Source: Beaufortia kweichowensis (Eukaryota; Chordata; Actinopteri; Cypriniformes; Gastromyzontidae). Taken from it: a stretch of 64,000 bases of DNA. Below, in pieces: positions 1 to 14,000 of the stretch. The notes below the pieces were generated by a model that was given only the letters and a program-made list of their open reading frames with translations, made no database searches and was not told the origin of the DNA. Position 1 is the first letter of the stretch, and each line of letters opens with the position of its first letter. Both the position numbers and the translations under genes were made by a program. The DNA lies in contig CM032817.1 of assembly GCA_019155185.1 (NCBI GenBank), positions 2,846,974 through 2,910,973 of the forward strand. The letters run 5' to 3'.

Positions 1-1911
1 AAATCTTTCTTTATTTCTTTCTGTATCATGTTGTTACACCTCTAGAGCATTAAATCACTTGAATCATTTTGTCATTCACGTCGGTTTCCATAATGCGGGC
101 TGATGTTTAGCGTTTATACAAAGGGGTCGGAGCAGGACCTTTTTAGCCTCTCAATGACTCTGTGTGCAAAACACCGACACATTTATTCACATTAACAGTC
201 TGTGACAGCACATCGTCTAATGAATACCGATATGCGCTTTGTTCATTAGCTATTCATGAAATCCAATTTGCTACGATAATCTGGCCGAGCTAAACGCCCA
301 CAAAGCCCTTTGTCAAACTCCCGACCCATCGCTGAACTGGCCTTCACTTTATGTAATTATTTCAACCAGGACAAAGACGGTAGCCTCCTGAAATCCATCC
401 TTTAGAAAAGGATTAGTAATAAACATACTTCACCTCATCATTAATCTGCGAAGAGACTCTTTTGTATTTACATGAACAACAGATGAAAGAAGATTTTTAT
501 GTTTGTGCTTTAATGTAATATCATGGACCTTACAATGGTAGCTCTACATTAAGCAGTCACGACGTGCACATACTTGAACGATGTTGTAAAGCTGATGTTT
601 GCAGGCGGCACGTGTATGGCTGCAGAAATACTGTAGAGCTGTTTACAAAAGTTTCATACCAATGTGAAATGCTTCACCTTTTTAAAATGCTGTGAATGGA
701 AATTATGGAAAATATTTAATATTAAATTTAATATTAAATATAGTTAATGTCTGCCCATCCACTGCATCTACAGCTGCCTTTTATCCCAGTACCTCATATA
801 ATATGAAGCCTTATTACTGTGCGCTTTGTAATGCTATCCAACTCTGCACACAACACAAATGGCGCTCCTTGACTCGGCCAGACCAACGGCGAGTCGGTAC
901 ATTAATAATAAATGGCATACGCCAGTGGCGTTCGGATCGCAGATATATTCTCTGATAATTCACGGGTCGCGCGGGCCAAGTAATACAAAATAACAATCTG
1001 ATTAATTGTGGATTCGTGGGAGTCATGGGTGAATAAGATAAATCATTAATGGTGGAAATATTAGCCATGTTCTCTAAAGTGTGAAACGTGCTGGACACCT
1101 GATATTTAATGGCTGTAAGGCGTTGCATGTATATAAACGTATAAAACATGTTTTATGCATAATAAAGGCCATGAATAATACATGTGTAGTAGTTTTCCGT
1201 ATTATGAATTCAAGTAACTTGAGTTTCAGTAAATGTATTAAAGGTTAAAACTTGTAATGTAAAACGATTGTTTAATGTATCAAAAATAGCCAAATTGACC
1301 TGTGATTTATTGATGTTCCTTTTTGGAAATCACTAATACAAAGTGTCTTTAGACATTATATACAGAAAACTACAAGTTGTTCACATTTTTAATAGCATTT
1401 TCCAAAACAAAAGGAATATTTTGTGAAACAGTTGCCTTAGGGCTGTGGGTTACTCATTAATGAGTCGTGAAATCTAATTTTATGTTTTAGTTATTTATAA
1501 TAGAAAGAGCAGCTTTCTGTGAAGAAGTCAGAGTTATTTAAAAGGAAATTTACATAAGAACCTTATAAATCTTCATGAATATACATTTGCTCCTTACAAG
1601 CCTCACTTGAATATAGAGATGATACAGTATGTTGTAATGTTACCACTTGTGCATTAATGAAATCAATTTAACTCCTTTCTTTATGTATTCCTTTTTAATT
1701 AAAACTCCAGGCTGGGAAAACAAAAACTTTACAGCAACGGTTTGACTTTCTAGACATTATAGATTACAAAACAATCTTTAAGTCTCAGAGTGTTTACTCG
1801 CTAATGTACTTCGATTAAACAGACACTGTTTTGATACGGTCCAGTTTTTTGTACGTCTGTACACGATGAAATGAAAAAAGTGATGCGTGTTTCTGATGTT
1901 TTCTATCACAG
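1..1911 (+). other. Intron of trhde (3' portion)
   Basis: AT-rich sequence with no exon-like segment and no recognised repeat. A short AT palindrome made of AATATTTAAT-type units lies near 710-745. The intron ends in TTTTCTATCACAG, the acceptor of the first exon seen. CpG density is ordinary here, unlike many later parts of the window. Confidence 0.7.
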
Positions 1912-2099
1912 GCCATGCAGAGGGAAGGGAAGGACATCAACATCACAGAGGTCATGGACCGCTGGACCCTGCAGATGGGTTATCCTGTCGTCACCATCAG
2001 CAAGAATGACAGTCATGACAACGCCGTCATCATCTCCCAGGAGCACTTTGTCTACGACACGGACGCCAAGATCCGAGATCCTGAGCTGTTCAACAAAAG
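1912..2099 (+). CDS. trhde: trhde exon a (188 bp)
   Basis: Acceptor TATCACAG and donor AAAAG|GTAGTC. The exon starts in phase 0 and ends with two bases of a codon. It encodes the end of the peptidase unit and the start of the beta domain, including EVMDRWTLQMGYPVVTI, a strongly conserved M1 segment. A diverged, inverted copy of this exon with intron flanks is at 22690-22950. Confidence 0.93.
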
Positions 2100-5000
2100 G
2101 TAGTCCATTATATCTCAGACACGACGAGTTAGTCATTTGACCACATGACATATATTCTTCATCTCCCTGTCACCTCATGCAATTGAAAAGTCTTGCACAA
2201 AATCCATATTTAATAATACCATCTCCCTGGATCCCCAGCATCTCGCCTCTATGTAAGCTGAGGGTGTGATGCTGAACCCAGCAAAAACCCCACACAGTCA
2301 GCGATTCTCCTCCTAGAAATGTTTTCCTTTGATCAGCTCAAGCTCAGAGAGAAAAAAACAGTCAAGATGTTCTGATGCAGATGAACAGAGGAAATTAAAG
2401 AATAAACGATTTTGATTAGGAATGAGATTTACACCCACCCTGAAGATTTCCTGGCTTACTGAATATGTTAAGCGATGTTAAACTTTACAAATAAAGTGTC
2501 TTAACCTCAGAAGGATGAACTGCAACTTAAGGACAACAGCAAAACTCGTAAGCTTGTAGAATGTAATGTTTGTTTCGCCCCTTCTCTGTTTTCACAGAAA
2601 AGTTGAAAAGTGTTTCAAGTTAAAAAGTTGAAACTTACACAGAGAACTAAAATCGAACCATAATACCAGTCAGGTTAAAGCAAAAATTTCTGTCCTCAAG
2701 AGGTATTTGATTTAGCCAAGTCCTTGACTGTCTGTTTTAAAACGACTTGGCTAGCCTTCCGCATCGACCCATCTGATCTTCGGTATGACGCTTACAAACA
2801 GAAATCTGTTAGTACGCGTCTTTTCTACGTTTTATTTATTTAAGCCACCCTTACCTTGAACTTCTCCCACTCGAGCGTGTATTTTTTTATATACGTGGTG
2901 TTCTGCGGAGGCGTTCGAAGCAAAGATGCTCTCGTACACAACTGCAAAGCTGCGATACAAGTAGGGCGGTTTCTGTCTCGTTTCACCCTTCAGGAATTGG
3001 AAAAAAGTAGGAACTGAGAACCAGACAACCTGTCAGAACGCGGGAGGATGTGGCTCTACTGTAAATGTGAATGGAAAGATGTAAAACCTCCTGGCTAGCA
3101 ATGATTTGCTGACCAAAAAACATAAGTTAAAAGAGATTTCATGCTCACTGCTATGTGATTAAAGTTCATAGCAGTTTTTCGGGCCAGCTGTAGAGGTTAG
3201 GGACAACTAGGGAATAGGTTGACATGTATTCCGTGCCACTGTGCTTAAAACACGCGCTTCACTTTGCTGTAGCGTAATTGCGAGCCAACTGTGAGGTAAA
3301 GCACGAGCATTTAATCTCTTATTTTACTCTTTGTGTCATTTCAGCTTCCGATGGCAAATCCCCCTGACGCTCACAGTGGGAAATTTCAGTCACATATCAG
3401 CAGAAACCACTATTTGGGTCTCTAATCACACAGGTAAGAATCGAAGAAGTTGAAGAACGTTTACATTAACATATGAACACAAAGACTGGAATATGGCAAG
3501 TTATTGTATTGTTATGCAGCTTTCAAGAGTATATGTACATGAATGTGTCTCTTTGTGAAACATTTCAACCATTTTTCTTCTGTTATATGTTACAATATGT
3601 ACAACGTTTATATGCATTAACTCGCCGGTCAGACTCGCAAATATCGTCACTGACCGGTGGGTGCGGCCAACATGATGATACTGCCACTGTAGGTATTAGT
3701 CACAACTCTGTGTAATTTTCTCAAATTGTTGTTATATTTGATGACATAGATGATCATTCTTGTTAGGTGAAGTCACATCTGATTTAGAGGGGTTTTGCGC
3801 ACTTTAATCCATATTGAAAACTATGTCAGTCACTGGCAGATAGATTTGTTTAATTGGGTACTAATGACTATTAGCATTGTCATTTAGCATCCCGTGTGCT
3901 CGTGCACGCGTGTTTGATGGAACGAAAGTTCAGGTACAGATGATGTGTCAGATGTGTCATTCAACATTTGTTCCATGTTCTTTTACTCGTTTCTTTACAG
4001 AGACACACAGAGTCGGTCACGTGGACGGAGAGATGTGGTTGCTGGGCAACATCGATCAAACGGGATACTTCAGAGTGAATTACGACCTTCACAACTGGAG
4101 ACTTCTCATTCAACAACTGATGACCAACCCGACGGTACGTCACCCACTATTTCCTTGTGGACCAGTTTTCACCTCTCTCACTCTGTCTTCCTCCACAATT
4201 CCATATATTTCCCATCTTTCCTTGCATCTTTCTTTGACCGCTCCCATGTTTTTACACTTGTCAGGCAAGCGGCGATTTCCTGTATTTTCTCTGTCATTTC
4301 TTCTTCTTCTCATCTATCTCACAATGTACACTATGTGTCTTCATCCCGCTTTATTCCTTTTTTTCTTTTGTGCTCTTTTTCTGCAGATCATTTCTGTGGG
4401 AAACAGGGCCGGTCTGATAGATGATGTCTTCAACCTGGCGAGGTGGGTTTGACACACGGCCTGTGTGGAAAAAGAGAGGTCACTAAAACTAGAAATCATC
4501 TGTTATCGTCAATCTTAAAGCATCTGTTAGATGCTTTAAGAGACCCCCAGGACTATTTAGGTTAATACAATTTTAATCGTATTTCTTTATAAATGGAGTC
4601 TTTCTTTTCTAACTTTGGCAGTCTTCAAATGCAGAGCAGCATTTTGAGGTTTGGTAAAATGTTGTTTTCAGGTTTTTCAGTGTAATCTGATTCATATTTT
4701 TGCGTCATCTATTTGCATTCAATTTGGTGCGAAAATCTGCAAGTGATCTTCCCGCAATCGGTATCGATAAAGCCGTCTTTCACGGCTTTTTTTGTTAGGA
4801 CCGGAGCTCCGGTCAATCTCTTTTCTAACATTGCGAGATGCATTTGTCCGCTCTCATCAACGCGAGACCTTTGACTGTCGAGCCTTTTCAATTCAATGAA
4901 TAATTGAAAAGCTCATCCTCTGCTTCTAAAACTTTCTTTGTTACCTTATTGCGTAGATATCGCAGAGTTTCATCATTAGTAGGAATGTCCGTCGTGTAAC

Positions 5001-8000
5001 GCGAGAGGAGGGACAGAGAAAGAGATCGAAGAGAGAAAGGGTAGCGAGTAGTGACAGCGATTGGATTGAAAGTACAGAGTCATTCCTAAAGCAATAATCT
5101 CTAATAGAGCTCCCTGAGGCTGCCGTTAGTCCCTTTAAGAACAGCTGCTCTCTCTGTGGTCCTTTCTGTTTAATACCCAGATAATCACGCTCGTTTTGCG
5201 TAACAAGGCCAGGCCTGAAGGAATTTTGAATAACTGAGAACTATAGGTGATAAAAGTGATTAATTCATCAAGTGTTTTAATTAAAAGTATAAGTGACGCA
5301 AGAATTAAAATTCATAATATGCAAACGACCGTACTCGAAAACTGCAAAATTCTTTCTCGTCATGTTCACAATGCAGATGCATCCACACGTTCTCTGCGTT
5401 TCTTATGTTGAGCTAAACGAGGTTTAACAAGGCTACAACTATTTCTTTGCCGTAACGATTCGGTCAACAAAAGACAAATGTGCAGACAAAGTTGCATTGC
5501 CGTTGTCACGTTTGTCTGAGAAAGAAACCCGTCGTCTCCGTGTTGTTGTACGTCACGTTAATTTTGTCTGTTTTTCTTTATTTGCCAAAGAGTGGAATAA
5601 TGGAAACGGTACACAAGCCAAATCCTTTTGTCCCCTTAGTTTGTATTTTTTTCCGTTTATACATATCGCTTCCCTCCGGTGTCGTCGGCAGATAAGCTTA
5701 ATGAAAGAGAGCGGATGTTAACGGGCTGGCTTATTCAACCTCGGGCTCGAATCTGTGGAGGTGGTTATTGGCTTTTATGTAGTTAAGAAGCGAAAACGCC
5801 AACAGGCACATTAAGAACGGCATCCTCGTTAATCACACGGTGCAAAAGTCTCGTTTCTCCGAGAAGGCGAAGAGCGTTTGCACGGCCGCGGTACAGAATA
5901 GGCATCGTTTCATTTGGACGATGACTCGAGCGATGCCAGTGAATTAAATGTCCCCGGCGCTCGTGGGAATTACACACACGACTCAAAAGCACAAAGGCCA
6001 GTCCGCTTTTATTGTTAACCTAAATTATTGGATAAAGGACAACGCAATGAGCGCTAGTGCGGCAAAATTGAAACAGAATATTATATTTTACGCTCACAGC
6101 ATTATAATTCGTCATTATCTTAGTAAACAGTCTTATGAAAAGTGTAGTTCATATTTTAGCCCCAAATCAAAAGATTGAAAACTTTTTTGCACACAGGAAA
6201 GAAAACGTGTTTTTCCCCAGTTTATGACATAATTAACTCACACATAATTCAGCACATTTACCCCTCAGTTGCATAGTGTAATACTAAAATAAACTTTTAT
6301 TACTAGCAATATTACTAATATACATATTAAAGTGTATAAGTAGGCATAAAAGTATCGTTCGTTATGTTAAATGTGATTTATATTGAATTAGATTTCATTA
6401 AAAAAACAATACTGTGCACAGAGGATGATTTGGATTATTATATCACAGCGATGAGAATCATTTACAGATGTTTTTCTCAATAACATATGCATTTAAGGAG
6501 GGAAAGATACCTAAGTGTAATACCATTTCTTCTTGTAAATTGAAACTTTCAAACCGCTCTTCATGCAAAATATGACGCCATCTCATTTGTATGTCACTTC
6601 GGTTAAAAGCAACATCTACTAATTTAATGTGCACCGTTTTTATAAGTAAGTCTATTTGAAATGTATTTCTTAGATTTTTTTTCTTGGGGTTTAATACGCC
6701 CAACGTTTCTTCGCATCGGATAGGATCGTAAATACGAGCTAATTTTGAGCTTTACTCAGCATAACTAGAACCGCATCTTCCAAAATTAGCCATCAACTGT
6801 TGGTGGTAACAGCTTGCGGTCATTACTGTAATCATCAGCTTCTTGTCTTGACAGTGTTTTGAAGTTTCCCAGAAATGACGATCACCTTCCAGACTACACT
6901 TCAGAGCAAGCACGAAGACATGCTACTGCTAAAATAAACACAGACGTGCAGCTGCGGCGAGCAAGTTTAACACGGTGTCATTTATAAGTTTCCCGGTAAA
7001 CGGATTGCAAACTCTCACAACAAAAGGTATTTTGTAACACTATATCGTGCCTCCACACGCACACCAGATGTGGGCTGCAACATTCAGGAAACGATCACTC
7101 TCGGCGTGCTCGCGGGTCCTTGCGTTAATTTCCAGCCCGCGTTCAAGCACGGTAGCTTAGATAAAGAACTGAGAAATAGCAGAAAACCCCAAAGGCATCC
7201 CACAGGAAATAGCACTCGTTATATTTATTCTTAATGGTGAAGTGGTTGTGTTTTCCCATTTCATTTCTCTGGTGAAAAAAAAACAAAGCATGATCACAAA
7301 ATGTAATATGCGTAAACTCTCCATGTGGGATTGATAAAAGAATTTGCATTCGCACAAACGGATTCTAAGATTTTAATGAGACTGTGCCACGGGATGCCTT
7401 TTTGGGAACTGTTCGTTCACGCCGGTGGTCTGTTTAACTCGTTTTCTCGTTGTTCTTTTAGTTTTATGTACCGAGGCACAGGTATGTTTCAGTAATATTG
7501 AAACGTTAACGAACAGCAGCACGACACGTGCGTTTTAAAGACACGCAGTTTGTCGACCGTTCGACAGTTTGCCTGATTCTCAAGATAATATCAAATTGTT
7601 TCTAAGACGCATTTCAGTGTATATACCGAATTGAAAACTCACGAAAGAAAGTAATAAACGTACCGTAAGTAGTAGCGATCGCGATGACTCTGAATATCGA
7701 GGTGTTACAGATCCTTTGTCTTTGGTTAACTCTGCATTTCCTCTCAGTCGCGTAAATTTTACTGCCTTGTTTACTTGAGGTAATATTGCTGTAGAGTCGA
7801 TTGATCGGTTAATAAGTTATAGATTAGATGTGTAGATTAATAAATTACACTATATTTAAAACGTAGTATCCGTTAAACCTCCTTGGGTATGCCATTAACG
7901 ATGAACGTCTTTGTTAAATGTGCGTTTGGTGAATCTATCCTCTAGAATTAAACGAATCCGTTTCCAAATGGGATATTGATATCTTTTTGCACCCCGCATG

Positions 8001-11000
8001 AAACGATGATGGATTTCTTGCAGCACGAGCCAAATATGAACACAACACAAGCAAGGATTTTAATGCCACGTGCATGTAATTTCAACTAAATTAGTTTATT
8101 TGAAGCTAATTTGATTGTGGTGAAATGATTTAAACAATCCCAAAGCAACCTGATTTCACTGGAAATTTCCAATATTTAGGAGGTGGCTAATTCATATGAA
8201 TTTCAAGACTTTTAAAAAGTCTAGTCTTTGTTGTGTTTTTGCTTTAGGGCTGTTTCTCATCTTTAATGGGAGTACTCATATAAAATGTATACAGTGTATG
8301 TGTATTTATAGATAAATAATAAGTGAAACAAAATAAACTTTTAAAAATAATTTTTAGTAGGGATGCAACAATACAGTCAGCCCACGGTTCAATACATACC
8401 TCGGTTTTTTAACCACGGTTTTCGGTTCGGTTCGGTTCTGATGGCTTGACACATAAGAGTGTTTTTTTGTTCTTCTATGCTTAGGCAATAGGAACAGTAA
8501 GAGGTTAAGAAGAAAAATGTTTATTTTGATTTATTGCAATACTCCTTTATTTTACTTAAAAGCAAAGAAAAGTCCACTAGTTCCTAGTGTATTGTATAAT
8601 ATAAAATATTTTTTTATTTTAATATTAACACTGACATCTCACAGCTGCTGGTAGCCCATGTACAAACTGGGGAACACATAAATTCCTAAATCTTGAAAAT
8701 AAACATACATGTGAAGTTAGTAAACATAAATTGACCATTTCAAATAAACATACTTGTACTTCAGTAAACATGAATAAACCATCTTAATTAAACTTAACAG
8801 TACTCCAGTACAGTATCCCTCATTCAGTAAAGTGCAATTTCACTGAGGTCAGCTATCTATTCCTGTATTTTGAGGTTCCTGTTTTTTTTCCCACCTTTTT
8901 ATCATTTTTGGACAGGAAAGTGTAGCGAGACAGGAAGTGATTGGGAGGAGAGAGAGAGGGTAGCGGGATCGGAAAGGACGCCAGAGCCGGGATTCGAACT
9001 CACGTCGCCAGACGTGTTTATGTGTCTGGAGCGCTGTCTACTCAGCCACAAGCTCCGACCTGTATTTTAAAGACGCAGGCGCTTCCTCGTACTGTAGCGT
9101 CACTGCACGTCACTTTTAGGGTTTAAATGTGAGATCGATAAAATGATGTTTTCACTGTAATGTGATTTTACTATATAATTATGTATGTAGCTACGACAAG
9201 CTCGAAGCTTTGGGTATGTTTTCGTCCGAAGCTTGGAAAGCACAGATCTATTGTAGATTCTATTGTAGACACTTTTCCAGTCCCTCTCTTTGCCTTTCTG
9301 TCTCTGCAGAGCGGGTTATCTGCCTCAAAACATCCCTCTACAGATCATCTCGTACTTGTCTCGGGAGAGCGAGTTTCTGCCCTGGCACGCCGCCAGCCGA
9401 GCTCTTTACCAGCTGGACAAACTCCTGGACCGCACCGAAGACCACGGCCTCTTTAGCGTGAGTCTTTACACCAGATCTCGGATCGGTTATGTCGTTCGCT
9501 TGTATTTACGTCTCCAATCCAACAATCCACAACACGTCCAGACACGATGTCTCTCGGCCAAGAACCTGTACGCGCGCGCTAACGACGTACTTAAACTAAC
9601 CCTAACGGCATCACTAATAACTCAACCGAAATAATATATTGTCAAAACAGCAACACGTTATTTAATAGCTTAAGTATTTGCTAAACAAATACATCTGACC
9701 AGTGATTGCCCATCAGGGCATGGAGACAAGCCTCCTCTGAGTTTTGTGTATATTAACAATCGAGTCGTGGCGTATCGGGGTCTAATTGTAACGATTGGCT
9801 CATCTCGGTAAGAGATCACCCGCCGTGACATGTTCCTGGACCGTACGGTGAACCGAAACGCAAACCGCCAGCTCTTTATACTCTATCCTATACATAAGAA
9901 TAATTTAAACGACACTACATATGTATTATTTATACATGTAAAAACTAAAACCTCCACGTTAATGGGCATTACGATTAAATAAGCTTACGGATCGTCATTC
10001 ATCGGGGCTGGTTTCGGTGCCGAATACGAAATAGCAGGTTATAAAATATAAATTAAAAGCAAAAAGTTTAAATATTTACAGTGAATGTATTATAACGTGT
10101 AATCTCTGGAAAAGCAAGGGATTCCAGCCAGTTATCCAGCCTCTCTTTGCCTGTGGGTTTGTACTAAAGTATTACAAAATCTGCCTCTTTGCTGGCAGCA
10201 AAGGCCAAACGAAGCCAAGTTTTATAAAACATTACTGTTAAAACCTAATGGACGTAGGAGAGAGAATGTTTTCATCAGCCTGTTTGTAGCAGCACAAGAG
10301 TAAAGTGGTTTATTACGTCCTCCACGTCACGTCAGTCGCTTTTCTAGCCGGTGCCGTCGTTCGTCGATGTGTGATTTTATTCACAAATGATTAAACTTGA
10401 TTTTATTTATTGTTTTTTTTCTCTCATCAGGACTACGTGCTGAAACAAGTGGCACCGACGTATCACAAGACGGGCTGGCCGACCGCTTCCTCCGACGGAT
10501 CCTTCGCGCAGGCTGCTTATCAGACCCAGTGAGTTTAAATTCAGCATCTGTCTTGAATTATATATTTCAGTTCTAAAGTTTTACGCGGCTCGACCGAGGA
10601 CGCACAATCGCGAAGAGATCGAACGACCTTCGTTTTTCATTTCTTTTCTGAACTTCTTCCCGCTTTACTTCCCGAACTATTTGCGTCTTTCTTTCCTCCT
10701 CAGAGAGTTGCAGAGAGAGGCGATCATGCTGGCGTGTAGTTTCGGAAACAAACACTGTCACCGCCAAGCCGCGTCTCTCATTTCAGACTGGATTTCCAGC
10801 AACAAGAACAGGTGAGGATATATATGCAGGAAAAGCATGTGTGCATTAGCTTCCTGTAGAGAATTCACAACCCAGAAAAATTATTCAGCGTTCATCTTTT
10901 ATTTAAAGCTGTGAAATAATAAATAGACTACAGGACTTCCTACAGTGCAACTCTGCGTCAGAGGTCATAAATCCCTTATTTATCGCTTGCGTTACATTGT

Positions 11001-14000
11001 GCAGTTAAATATGCATTTTTCACCTTATTTTCGTTCTGCTAGGAGACGAGTAAACGTATTAGTGACGTTCGGTGCGGCGCTGTTCCACGTGTCCACGATG
11101 GCACACGTCCGCGCACGTGCTTTGCTTTTCCACAGTCGCATCACCAGCAGGGAGCATGCCGGCCGTATTCCTACATAAACGTGTCACATACGTTCTTACA
11201 GACGTTTCCTTTATCCGCTTTCAGACGCGTCCTTCGTCGTCATTTCTACGGCGGTGGGTCCGGCTCCTGCGGGGATAGTAAAACGTCTGTTCAATGTAAT
11301 GTTCAAGGATGATCGCATCATAAAAGAGAAACGCATTTGACCTTAACGTCTGTAATGTCACGGGAACGACCGGAGACCACGCTAACAAAGGTTTTATTTA
11401 CAACAACTGACATATTTTACGTTTAGAAAAACAGAACACGTTTATTTTTGTGCGATGTTTTGTTGCCAAATAAAAAAACAAAATAAACGTGTTGATTCTA
11501 CAAAGAATTACTGCATTACTGTATGAAGAAATGTATCCATTCCTTCTTACAATAATAGAAGCGATGGATAAGTTGGTTTCGTTTCTCATTTCTAAGAATG
11601 CCTTGTAATTGTTAAGTTGAATATTAATTTCATGGCACGTCACAGATATTTATCCTCAATCGATGCGTTTTCACTTATTCACTTATTGTTTTTTGCATCC
11701 AGTCATAAACGAGACTTTAAACGTGGCGCGGTTTCTTCACGCTCCAATAGTATTTAACGATTAATTTCATACCTGAGGTTCTTCCATAACTCTAAAAACT
11801 CCCGAAGGCTTCGACGGATCGTTCGGAATCGGCAGTTCTTTATTGCCATTTGCTCGAGCAAATCACAAGTTCAGTCGCTGCGACGCCGCGGCCCCTCCAG
11901 GGGTTTAATTTTATTTCCGCTTCTCGTACAGGCATCACACGCGTCGACTCTCTTTACGTGGCCGAGAGCTTTCCTATCTGTCGAACATCTACCGTACCTT
12001 GTTTTTTTGTGATGTGCGCGATCACACGTTTGCTGGTTGACTATAGGTTCAAATGTCATCTAAATCTAAATGAGCGGTTGTAAACGCTGACGTTAGTGAC
12101 CTTAGTAACTTGAAATGTTTGAAACGCATTCGATCGTAAACGCTCACTTCTCTCGTTTTCACATAACCGTTAATGCCAACGTTGCTTCCTACAGGATTCC
12201 ACCCAACGTGCGGGACATCGTGTACTGCACGGGCGTGTCTCTGATGGACGAGGACGTGTGGGAGTTCATCTGGATGAAGTTTCACTCCTCCACCGCCGTC
12301 TCGGAAAAGAAGATTCTTCTGGAGGCCTTGACGTGCAGCGACAACATCTTCCTGCTCGACAGGTCGGTTCACAACGTAAAGGTTCTTTTTCTACAAGTAA
12401 AAGCGGCGTAACGAGAAAAAACGAATCCGTACGAGATCGATCCGTCGGAAAAAGAATTCCCAGATCGGTCTAAAAATTGCCGCCTAGGAGCTTTTCCCGC
12501 GAACCTCCGCGGTTCCCTTAATCTTCTACGCGTTTAGTAGCAGATCAAGGAGAGCGACGGGTTACGTCCTTTCAATACCGGACGAAGAGATCTCGGAGGC
12601 CACGCGTAATCCGAACCGGTTCTCTCGGGGCACACTAGGGGTTCGACGCGTCCATTTACTCCGATTCGTTCGGTTGACTCTTTTACAGATAAGTTCAAAA
12701 AAAGAGAGAGAAAGTCGGCCACGTAACACGACTCACCGTTCTGCGTCGTCAACACGCCGATCCCCGAGGGGAAGTTTCAGCGTAGGTCTTTGGAGGCCGA
12801 CGAGGTTCGTCCGGCCGGACGTGTCGTATTTGTTTTACGTTAAGATGCTATTCATCGTGTTATAGTTGTCAGAGAGGAACCTTTTCATTTTCACGTGACG
12901 TTTTAAAATCGGCGACGCTGTAACAAGAATGCTAAATGTACAGAATAGTGAAGTTAAAAATGTTTCAAGTTTGCTTCGAGTTATCGAACGACGACTTCGC
13001 GAAACGTTTTAAACATTCTTCGTGACTCTTTAGTTTAAAATTTGAATAACTGCTTAAGATGTCGAGCAATTTTTTATAGGTTTTTATTCTTGAAGGTCAG
13101 AAATGAAGCTGTCAAAAAGGAGCAGGATTTCTTATAAAAGTACACTAATGCGCTTCAAAGAACGTACATCCGACCACACCGTTAATGCCGGAATGCTGCA
13201 AGTTTGAACATTTTTGACATTTCTCACAAACCGCTATTACAAATCGGATGGTTTTGTAATATGCTAATTTTCACCTGATTTATTTCCAAACGGTGCGACT
13301 TTATAAGGAAAAGAAACGGTTGAAAAGCTAGATTAAAAATCTCTCTCCTCAAATGAGGTTTTAGAAAAGCGGTTTCTGAAAGACAGATGAAATCTCGATC
13401 AGATTACACGGAATTCGTCAAAACTCATATCTTTGTGTAATACTAGAAAGACGGTGTCCTGAAAACTGTCTGTGTGTCAGTTAATTCATAGATGGAGAAT
13501 AATAAAAATGTTTCAGGACTGTCAGTCTTTGCTGTAGTGTGTGTGTTGAAAGAGTACAGAAGACCTCTAGCAGGAGTTGATTGATTTTAACCCCCGCTTA
13601 AATTTCCCACAGCACGCACAAGCAACAACCCTGTGTGTGTGTTTGTGTGTGTGCGTGATATTTAATCTACCACAAAGAAAACCGCCTTGAGTTTTAGGCG
13701 AGCACGTAGGCAAGCTGTATTCATACAGTTTCAAGGGCGAGGTAGAGGAGTGCGCGTTTAGTATCGATTTTTCTCTTGTTGGCACACCTGAAGTACATCG
13801 CATCCTCCTCCACGCGTGTTGCGACGTAGCGGGTGGAGTGAAATCCCTCTCGTATTCACTCTGACCGATAATCTACAAGTTTTAGTCATTTTAGCAGTCT
13901 AATCAAGCGATTGATTTATTTTTGAAACCGATATTATCGAAAGGTCACGTTAAGCGTATCGCATTGTGGGACTTGATATTTGGCAGTGGATCTTGAAAGT

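Larger units (their letters stand above)
4443..9309 (+). other. trhde intron (4.9 kb) with repeat insertions
   Basis: Longest intron in the window, between the 56-bp and 148-bp exons. It contains a hAT-like fragment near 8358 and a minus-strand tRNA-derived SINE near 8900-9060. The rest is unique-looking sequence with moderate CpG content and no recognised gene. Confidence 0.75.

Noticed and set aside
8941..9126. Possible tRNA gene because of A- and B-box-like motifs
   Set aside because: No full cloverleaf or acceptor stem; the SINE tail makes a SINE the better call.
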